A stretch of DNA of 64,000 bases, taken from Okeania sp034190295. Lineage in GTDB: Bacteria > Cyanobacteriota > Cyanobacteriia > Cyanobacteriales > Microcoleaceae. This document shows positions 55,579-64,000 of this stretch, piece after piece. How positions within the stretch are numbered: position 1 is the first letter of the stretch; each line of letters opens with the position of its first letter. Location of the stretch: assembly GCA_034190295.1 (NCBI GenBank), contig JAXHSW010000011.1:21243-85242 (forward strand). Direction: 5' to 3'. Under the pieces are notes generated by a model that saw nothing but the letters and a program-made list of their open reading frames with translations, was not told the origin of the DNA and did not search any database. The position numbers were made by a program, and so were the translations under genes.

Positions 55579-58500
55579 ATGACGTTTGTCGGTCTCCACA
55601 TTCACAGCGATTACAGTTTACTCGACGGCGCATCTCAACTGCCGACCTTAATCGAACGTGCGTCGGAGTTGGGAATGCCAGCGATCGCGCTGACCGATCA
55701 CGGGGTCATGTACGGCGCAATCGAACTGATTAAAACTTGCCGCAAACACAATATCAAACCCATTATTGGCAATGAAATGTATGTCATTAATGGGGAGGTT
55801 GAGGTGAAACACAAGCGCATTCGTAAATATCACCAAGTTGTTTTAGCTAAAAATACGAAGGGATATAAGAATTTAACCAAACTGACATCAATTTCTCACC
55901 TCGACGGATTTCAAGGCAAAGGACTTTTTGCGCGTCCTTGTATTAATAAAGAATTGCTTGCGCAATACCGCGAAGGATTAATCGTAACGAGCGCTTGTTT
56001 GGGCGGAGAAGTGCCACAAGCGATTTTAGCGGGCAATCTTCAGGGCGCTCGCGATCTGGCACAATGGTACAAAGATATTTTTGAAGGCGATTATTACTTA
56101 GAAATTCAGGATCACGGCTCTCCTGAAGACCGTTTAGTGAATGTTGAAATTGTCAGAATTGCGCGAGAACTCGATATCAAAATTATCGCCACTAACGACT
56201 CCCATTATATTTCGTGCAACGATGTCGAAGCCCACGATGCGCTGCTGTGCATTCAGACAGGAAAAGCCATTGTTGAAGAGAAACGACTGCGCTATAGCGG
56301 AACGGAATATCTCAAATCTGCCGAAGAAATGCGACTTTTATTCCGCGATCATTTACCCGAAGAGACAATCGAAGAGGCGATCGCGAATACTTTGGAAGTG
56401 GCTGAAAAAGTTCAGCCCTACAAAATTATGGGCGAACCCTGCCTCCCCAACTATCCCGTTCCCAAAAATCATACTGCCGATAGCTATGTGGAGGAAGTGA
56501 CGTGGGAAGGACTCAAAGAACGCCTCAAATGTCGGACGCGATCGGAAATTGACCCCGCTTACAAAGAACGGCTGGAATACGAACTCAAAATGCTCCAGAA
56601 GATGGGGTTTTCGACCTACTTCCTCGTTGTTTGGGACTATATAAAATATGCGCGCGACAACGGGATTCCTGTCGGTCCGGGACGCGGTTCTGCTGCCGGC
56701 TCCCTCGTTGCTTATAGTCTTAAAATTACCAATATCGATCCCGTCCATCACGGACTATTATTCGAGCGATTTCTCAATCCCGAGCGCAAATCCATGCCCG
56801 ATATCGATACCGATTTTTGTATCGATCGCCGGGATGAAGTTATTCAATACGTGACTGGTAAATATGGAAAGGAAAATGTCGCTCAAATTATTACCTTTAA
56901 CCGTTTGACTTCCAAAGCGGTTCTCAAAGATGTTGCCCGGGTGTTAGAAATTCCCTATGCCGAATCCGATCGCATGGCAAAACTGATCCCCGTTTCGCGC
57001 GGGAAACCAACGAAACTCAAGGTGATGGTAGGCGACGAAACGCCTTGTATCGAGTTCAAACAAGCCTACGATACCGACCTCAAAGTTCGCCACTGGGTTG
57101 ATATGGCAATTCGCATCGAAGGCACCAATAAAACCTTCGGCGTTCATGCAGCGGGAGTCGTAATTTCTTCCCAACCGTTAGACGAAGTTGTTCCCTTACA
57201 GCGCAACGGCGAAGGAGCAACGATCACTCAGTATTCAATGGAAGAATTGGAATCGCTGGGATTGTTAAAAATGGACTTTTTGGGGTTGAGAAACTTAACC
57301 ACGATTCAAAAAGCTGTAAATTTAATCAACAAAAATCAGGGCGTTTGTCTCGACCCCGACCAACTCCCTCTCGAAGAACGCAAAGCAGTCCACATTCGTG
57401 CCAAAGGAAAGATAAAAAAATTACCCGAAGATATTCAAAAAACCTATCAACTCTTTAACAATGGCGAGCTGGAAGGAATATTTCAAGTAGAATCTGAGGG
57501 AATGAAACAAATTGTCCGCGACCTAAAACCGTCGGGAATTGAAGATATTTCGTCAATTTTAGCCCTGTATCGTCCCGGACCTTTAGATGCGGGTTTAATT
57601 CCCGATTTTATCAATCGCAAGCATGGAAAAGCCAAAATTGAATACGATCATCCTTTGTTGGAATCGATTTTGCAAGAAACCTATGGCGTTTTATGCTTGC
57701 CTGCGGGAACGCCTATTAATCGTCCCGACGGTTCTGTAACGCCAATTGAGAAAATTGAAGCAGGCGATCGCGTTCTCAGTTCCGACGGAAAAACAGCTTG
57801 GTCGGCGGAAATATCACAAAAGTGGTCGAGTGGCAAGAAAGAAATTGTTAAAATTTCCCTGTCCAGCGGTACGACCTTTTTTGCTGGAAAAAACCATCGC
57901 TTCCTCACTCCAGAAGGCGATAAACGGGCCTGCGAACTCAAAAGCGAAGCCACCTCTGTTTACGAACAGTGGTCTATTTCGCGCAACACCAAAACCCTTC
58001 CAAAAGGGTCTGCTTACATTTTAGGACTGTTAGTGAGCAGTGGCGAATTAACCTTATCAGTTCCTCAACTTCCCTGTCCCAGCCAAGACTGCGCCATTTG
58101 GGTCGCCGATCGCATCGTCCAAATTTGGGGCAGCGAACCTCAATCTTATTGTAACGGTAGTTGGTATGCTTCTTTGCCGTTAAATGCCCAATTGACTCAA
58201 TTCCTTAACGACCTTTATGGGGGACAAACGTGGAAAGTTGGCGCAGATCGGAAACACTTACCCGGCGATTTCTTAGAATATTGCGAGCGCGATCGCATCG
58301 AATTGTTACGCGGATTGTGGGATAGCGAAGGGTGTTACGATTCAAAACTCGTGTATCTGCGCAGTTCGTCGGAAAAACTGCTCCAACAAGCAGGTATTTT
58401 GTTAAGTAGTTTAAAAATCAATTATACCTACCGAAAAAATGCAGTTTGGGTCAGCGATTTGGCACGATTCAAGCAATCCCTCGGACAAAGCTTTTTTCCG

Positions 58501-59325
58501 GGGAAACCCTACGCAGATGCGAAAGAAAATTACGCTCCAATTCCCTCCCTCAACTTTAAACGACATCTTACTCCTTTATTAGCCGCCTTAGAGGATCGAA
58601 CGCCAAATACATCAATTGCGACTCAATTTCAAGATGAATTGAGAAGTTGGGACAAATTTTACCGGCAAAATTACGAATCGACCTACTTACAGGATTTGCG
58701 TCCAGTTTATGTCGTCTCTGTGGAAGAATGGGGCGAAGCAGAGTGTTTCGATCTCGAAATGGAAGACCAATCTTCTCCTTATTTCCTTGTCCGAGGCGTT
58801 GTCGCACACAACTGCTATCAAGAACAAATTATGAAAACCGCTCAAGATTTGGCGGGATATTCTTTGGGACAAGCAGATTTATTGCGCCGCGCGATGGGAA
58901 AGAAGAAACTCTCAGAAATGCAGAAGCAACGGGAAGCTTTTATTGATGGTGCGACCAAGAATGGAATCGCATCTCAAATTGCCAACAAACTTTTCGACCA
59001 AATGGAGGATTTTGCTCAGTATTGTTTAAGTGGCGATACTGAAGTTTTGACCGTTGAATATGGTGCTGTTACAATTAGGAAGCTTGTTGAAGAAAGAATG
59101 GAATGTACCGTTTATAGTGCGGACGAACGAGGAGAAATTTGTACGCAGCAAATTGCACAATGGCACGATCGCGGCGAACAAGAAGTGGTTGAATATGTTT
59201 TAGAGAATGGAACGGTTATTCGAGCAACTCCAGACCATCAGTTTAGAACAGAAGATGGACAAATGTTGCCAATTGAGAATATCTTTGAACGAGGTCTAGA
59301 ATTAGCTTCATTTCAACTTGAATAG
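55579..59325 (+). CDS. dnaE: DNA polymerase III alpha subunit, N-terminal part, with two inteins
   Basis: 1248 aa from ATG 55579, where homologs start (MTFVGLHIHSDYSLLDG); an ATG ten codons earlier is in frame. PHP domain at the N-terminus, polymerase catalytic region with GPGRGSAAGSLVAY and MPDIDTDFC carrying the metal-binding aspartates. The extein is interrupted after YGVL (residue 705) by a 373-aa intein with Cys+1 following (57694-58812). At QY/C (residue 1149) a 100-aa split-intein N-half begins and the gene ends at TAG. The C-half of DnaE must come from a distant gene by trans-splicing, as in other cyanobacteria; it is not in this window. The final extein product here is about 775 residues. 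Confidence 0.96.
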   Translation: MTFVGLHIHSDYSLLDGASQLPTLIERASELGMPAIALTDHGVMYGAIELIKTCRKHNIKPIIGNEMYVINGEVEVKHKRIRKYHQVVLAKNTKGYKNLTKLTSISHLDGFQGKGLFARPCINKELLAQYREGLIVTSACLGGEVPQAILAGNLQGARDLAQWYKDIFEGDYYLEIQDHGSPEDRLVNVEIVRIARELDIKIIATNDSHYISCNDVEAHDALLCIQTGKAIVEEKRLRYSGTEYLKSAEEMRLLFRDHLPEETIEEAIANTLEVAEKVQPYKIMGEPCLPNYPVPKNHTADSYVEEVTWEGLKERLKCRTRSEIDPAYKERLEYELKMLQKMGFSTYFLVVWDYIKYARDNGIPVGPGRGSAAGSLVAYSLKITNIDPVHHGLLFERFLNPERKSMPDIDTDFCIDRRDEVIQYVTGKYGKENVAQIITFNRLTSKAVLKDVARVLEIPYAESDRMAKLIPVSRGKPTKLKVMVGDETPCIEFKQAYDTDLKVRHWVDMAIRIEGTNKTFGVHAAGVVISSQPLDEVVPLQRNGEGATITQYSMEELESLGLLKMDFLGLRNLTTIQKAVNLINKNQGVCLDPDQLPLEERKAVHIRAKGKIKKLPEDIQKTYQLFNNGELEGIFQVESEGMKQIVRDLKPSGIEDISSILALYRPGPLDAGLIPDFINRKHGKAKIEYDHPLLESILQETYGVLCLPAGTPINRPDGSVTPIEKIEAGDRVLSSDGKTAWSAEISQKWSSGKKEIVKISLSSGTTFFAGKNHRFLTPEGDKRACELKSEATSVYEQWSISRNTKTLPKGSAYILGLLVSSGELTLSVPQLPCPSQDCAIWVADRIVQIWGSEPQSYCNGSWYASLPLNAQLTQFLNDLYGGQTWKVGADRKHLPGDFLEYCERDRIELLRGLWDSEGCYDSKLVYLRSSSEKLLQQAGILLSSLKINYTYRKNAVWVSDLARFKQSLGQSFFPGKPYADAKENYAPIPSLNFKRHLTPLLAALEDRTPNTSIATQFQDELRSWDKFYRQNYESTYLQDLRPVYVVSVEEWGEAECFDLEMEDQSSPYFLVRGVVAHNCYQEQIMKTAQDLAGYSLGQADLLRRAMGKKKLSEMQKQREAFIDGATKNGIASQIANKLFDQMEDFAQYCLSGDTEVLTVEYGAVTIRKLVEERMECTVYSADERGEICTQQIAQWHDRGEQEVVEYVLENGTVIRATPDHQFRTEDGQMLPIENIFERGLELASFQLE
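57694..58812 (+). other. Complete intein in DnaE, with decayed homing endonuclease
   Basis: 373 codons. It starts with Cys (CLPAGTPINRPDG, block A), has GKNHRFLTP (block B-like, GxNH), and ends FDLEMEDQSSPYFLVRGVVA-HN followed by Cys+1. Two LAGLIDADG-like motifs occur: YILGLLVSSGEL, where the catalytic acid is Ser, and LLRGLWDSEGCYD, where it is Glu. Splicing residues look intact but cleavage activity is probably lost. Insertion is at YGVL/CYQEQIM, a conserved active-site loop. Confidence 0.92.
59023..59322 (+). other. Split DnaE intein, N-terminal half
   Basis: 100 residues from Cys1 (CLSGDTEVLTVEYG) through TPDHQF (block B, with Thr and His) to the charged end LPIENIFERGLELA. It is the N-half of the naturally split cyanobacterial DnaE intein. 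The N-extein ends FAQY. It is ended directly by TAG. Confidence 0.95.
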
Positions 59326-59334
59326 GCAGTTATC

Positions 59335-59371
59335 AATGAATAATGAATAATGAATAATGAATAATGAATAA
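59335..59371. repeat. GAATAAT heptamer tandem repeat
   Basis: About five copies of a 7-bp unit just after dnaE, followed by TTGGGTCTAAAACC, a motif also present in the R6 copy at 42709. Positions 59372-59501 hold no gene. Confidence 0.8.
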
Positions 59372-59501
59372 TTAATTAATTGGGTCTAAAACCTTTTTGT
59401 AAAGGAAGAAAACGACACGGGCATTGAGGTCTTCTCTTTGTCCGTATCGATCGTAAATTTTCTTCGATCTAAATCCTCTTCTTTTAAGGAGAGGTAATTA
59501 T

Positions 59502-59936
59502 TCATTGTGAATCAAATCCAATTTTTCTGTTGTAATACAATTTCTTTTCGAGAGCGTTTCCCTCCGCGTCAAACTTAACAGTAAGAACCAACTTATTTCC
59601 CCCCTTCCAAGTACACCATCGATCGCTCAAATCTTTCTCCTGTCGAACTGTTTGCTCCTCTTCCGCCTGAGTCTGTTCGAGATTCTCCTCTTGGAAATCT
59701 CTTTTGCAAGAAGTCCAAACTGCCTCTTCTAGTTGACTGTCAACTTCTTGATAAGGCGTTCCCAGTTCGATCTCTTCGTAGACTTCTTTATACTGTTGCT
59801 GTAGTTCGGGGGAAACAATGTTGGTATTGCCGCGACCCCTGTTTTGAATTCCCCAGAGTAAAGCAGCCGTTGTCACTCCCACAACGGCAAATGTGACGGC
59901 AAAGCTTTGCAAATTTTCTTCGAGTTTCTGCATCAT
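59502..59936 (-). CDS. Hypothetical membrane-anchored protein, BamE/SmpA-like
   Basis: 144 aa: one N-terminal membrane helix (FAVTFAVVGVTTAALLWGI), then a soluble domain with GTPYQEVDSQL, a Trp-Cys-rich middle (VWTSCKRDF; RWCTWKGG) and KLVLTVKFDAEGNALEKKLY. The G-T-P-x-x-E-V plus late beta-hairpin is reminiscent of the BamE/SmpA fold found in small envelope proteins. The match is by eye and tentative. Two Cys could form a disulfide outside the membrane. It is convergent with dnaE. Confidence 0.65.
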   Translation of the reverse strand: MMQKLEENLQSFAVTFAVVGVTTAALLWGIQNRGRGNTNIVSPELQQQYKEVYEEIELGTPYQEVDSQLEEAVWTSCKRDFQEENLEQTQAEEEQTVRQEKDLSDRWCTWKGGNKLVLTVKFDAEGNALEKKLYYNRKIGFDSQ

Positions 59937-60049
59937 CCCATTAGAAAAATTCTCTCGCGAGTGAAATTAAAATTGGTAACGTTTGAGTGTAACCATTAGT
60001 AAAGAGGCGATCGCGATCGCATCCGCTCCTTTACCTTACCGCATTCATC

Positions 60050-60418
60050 ATGGCAGACAAATTACAAATTATTGCAGTCAAGCTTATGACACTCGAGGTA
60101 TTGCTCGCACCTTTACCATTTTTGCCTCTAAATCATAAGCAGGAATCGAAGCATTTCCAGCCAATTCCATTTTGGTTTAATCAACAAAACCTTATACGCC
60201 TGCCCGAAGACGAAGAAACCCCATTAGTCATTAATATTATGCCCGCGATCGATGTCGTTGTTGCTATAGCAGTCCTCTTTGATTGCGTCAAGCTTGTGGC
60301 TAACGCGATCGCCGATATTTGCGTGCATTTGTTTAATAAAGCCGCCTTTACCTCTTTAAAGAGAGCAAGTATCAATACTATTACTGAAGCTAACGACGCG
60401 ATTGCCACCCAAGAGTAA
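60050..60418 (+). CDS. Hypothetical protein
   Basis: 122 aa, not recognised. A central hydrophobic stretch (VINIMPAIDVVVAIAVLFDC) could cross the membrane once. The ends are polar. HIP1 sites lie inside the frame. The opposite strand is open over 60181-60408, so this could be a chance frame. No ribosome-binding site is obvious before the ATG. Confidence 0.4.
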   Translation: MADKLQIIAVKLMTLEVLLAPLPFLPLNHKQESKHFQPIPFWFNQQNLIRLPEDEETPLVINIMPAIDVVVAIAVLFDCVKLVANAIADICVHLFNKAAFTSLKRASINTITEANDAIATQE

Positions 60419-60574
60419 TATCAATTCAAAATTCAAAATTATGCTTCGCGGGCGTGAATCCAACCCTTCCTAGTCGGGTTTTCCGCAAAAGCAGCAGGGG
60501 ATCGAAGGACTACAATAAGCATCAAGACAACCGTGTCAACCCAGTTCCCAAGACTGTAACCCGAAACCCTACAA

Positions 60575-60745
60575 GCACGGCGGCGTAATGCCATGCCAAT
60601 TATGGGCACGGCGGCGTAACGTTATGCCAACTATGGGCACGGCGGCGTAATGTTATTGCTTTCACACCCAAATCTGAAAAATGCCGTGCCCCTACCCCAA
60701 ATCTGAAAAATACCGTGCTTCTACCCCAAATCTAAAAAATATTGG
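60575..60745. repeat. Two adjacent tandem arrays (31 bp and about 29 bp)
   Basis: GCACGGCGGCGTAA recurs at 60575, 60606 and 60637 (31-bp unit). Then CCAAATCTGAAAAAT recurs at about 60668, 60697 and 60726. There are no spacers, so this is not CRISPR. The array ends 10 bp before clpB and forms its leader. 60419-60574 holds no gene. Confidence 0.75.
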
Positions 60746-60754
60746 TGTAATCCT

Positions 60755-63379
<2,625 letters not shown>

Positions 63380-63409
63380 GATTGGGATTTGGGGTGTAAG
63401 TTTTGTAGG

Positions 63410-63449
63410 GGTTTGAACTGCTATTTGTTGCGGTTCAAACCTTTTTTTT
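63410..63449 (+). terminator. Rho-independent terminator of clpB
   Basis: GGTTTGAAC (63410-63418) pairs perfectly with GTTCAAACC (63433-63441) across a 14-base loop, followed by eight T. It lies 30 bp after the clpB stop. Confidence 0.85.
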
Positions 63450-63565
63450 GTAAGATAACGAGCAAAGGTAGGAGTCGCGATCGCTTTTCTCGTGAGATAC
63501 TTCTGGTCATAGCAGAGGTAAGGTCTAGCAACAAAAAAACAACCTGCCGACTGCTACTATAAGAC

Positions 63566-63670
63566 TAAGTAGGTGGGCAAAAATAAACGCATAACCTCGA
63601 AAACCGTATTCCTTGCCAGGTAAGGGTTTTAGCTGGAGATATTGTTCTTTTAATTACGCCCACCTACTTA
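63566..63670. mobile_element. 105-bp inverted-repeat element (MITE-like)
   Basis: Perfect 13-bp inverted ends TAAGTAGGTGGGC / GCCCACCTACTTA enclosing an AT-rich, non-coding interior. The outermost TA could be the target duplication, as for IS630-type elements. The ends resemble those of no other family in this window. Confidence 0.75.
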
Positions 63671-63714
63671 CACCGACATTTAAGTAAACTAGACTTATCA
63701 GTTTTATCCTTTGC

Positions 63715-64000
63715 ATGGCTACCATCTTATTTTGGAATGTTAATAAAAAGTCATTAATTGAAGAAGTCGTGTTTCTGTGTCACCATCATCAAGTAGATAT
63801 TCTGATTTTGGCAGAATTAGAAGTATCAGAAATGGAGATTCTAAAAGCTTTAAACACTGACACCGAAGACATCTATCTCGTACCCTCTAATTTCTCTCAG
63901 AAATTATTCTTTTTTTCTCGGTATCCTGTCAAATCTATTGTTCCTATACGCGATGAGGGAGGTGTTGCTATTCGACAAATATATCCACCCCTTGGCTGCG
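63715..64000 (+). CDS. Endonuclease/exonuclease/phosphatase-family protein, partial
   Basis: The open frame runs off the window after 95 codons. It starts MATILFWNVNKKSLIEEVV and continues VDILILAELEVSE, with the FWNVN Asn and the AE Glu of the DNase I-like fold metal site at the expected spacing. An AT-rich gene, in contrast to clpB. The catalytic His residues lie beyond the edge. Function could be nuclease or phosphatase. Confidence 0.75.
   Translation, partial: MATILFWNVNKKSLIEEVVFLCHHHQVDILILAELEVSEMEILKALNTDTEDIYLVPSNFSQKLFFFSRYPVKSIVPIRDEGGVAIRQIYPPLGC

Noticed and set aside
60575..60745. Possible CRISPR array
   Set aside because: The 31-bp and 29-bp units are directly tandem with no unique spacers, and no cas genes are present.

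Overview
The window is cyanobacterial DNA. HIP1 palindromes (GCGATCGC) occur throughout. The gene content is typical of filamentous, Oscillatoria/Nostoc-type cyanobacteria: a split-intein DnaE, a DesB omega-3 desaturase, a CYP110-type P450, XisH/XisI, an FHA kinase and a giant Ser/Thr-kinase/histidine-kinase hybrid. Heptamer tandem repeats and very short dispersed repeats in long intergenic spaces fit the same group. The genus cannot be fixed from the sequence alone. A run of exactly 100 N at 17088-17187 shows this is a scaffold.

Layout. 0.2-3.1 kb: two flavoenzymes (a LodB/halogenase-like monooxygenase and a berberine-bridge-type oxidase). 3.2-17.4 kb: an intact CPA-type antiporter fused to a universal stress domain (15354-16970) plus at least six broken copies or pieces of it, two xisH remnants and one intact xisI. 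Among these lie an ECF-like sigma factor, a chagasin-type protease inhibitor with an unknown partner, an EF-hand urea transporter, a Coq4-motif protein, a sodium:solute symporter and a cupin. 17.4-24.7 kb: an orphan C5 DNA methyltransferase, a HtpX lacking its catalytic core, IlvA and DesB. 25-32.3 kb: an FHA kinase opposite a P450 / PhyH dioxygenase / sulfotransferase / GPH-transporter cassette. 34.3-42.3 kb: the 1818-aa kinase, a UGT and a GalU-like enzyme that can supply its UDP-sugar. 43.4-48.1 kb: a 1571-aa RTX-type secreted protein. 50.7-63.4 kb: housekeeping genes (Bax-inhibitor-like protein, gatA, two paralogous hydrolases, dnaE-N with two inteins, clpB), by eye more GC-rich and poorer in repeats. 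The window ends in a truncated endonuclease/exonuclease/phosphatase gene.

The most striking property is the load of tiny mobile-looking elements between 0 and 50.5 kb. I label the families R1/R1b (TATCATGTCCGG or TATAGAATCCGG ends, TTA/TAA duplication), R2 (AGGACTTACGCA ends, about 7-8 bp duplication), R3 (TATAGCGCTA ends), R4 (AGGTAAGCATT ends, 4 bp duplication), R5 (TTACCAAAAAAT ends, 5 bp duplication), R6 (GTCGCGCAACCCC core) and R7 (GTGTATAATGGGG core). In addition, a 23-26 nt repeat sits exactly inside HIP1 sites. The broken antiporter copies supply occupied and empty versions of the same sites, so several insertions can be read directly. One R1 element lies in frame inside the sigma-factor gene. 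The repeat load drops sharply at a microsatellite near 50.5 kb, which may be a real domain boundary or an assembly join.
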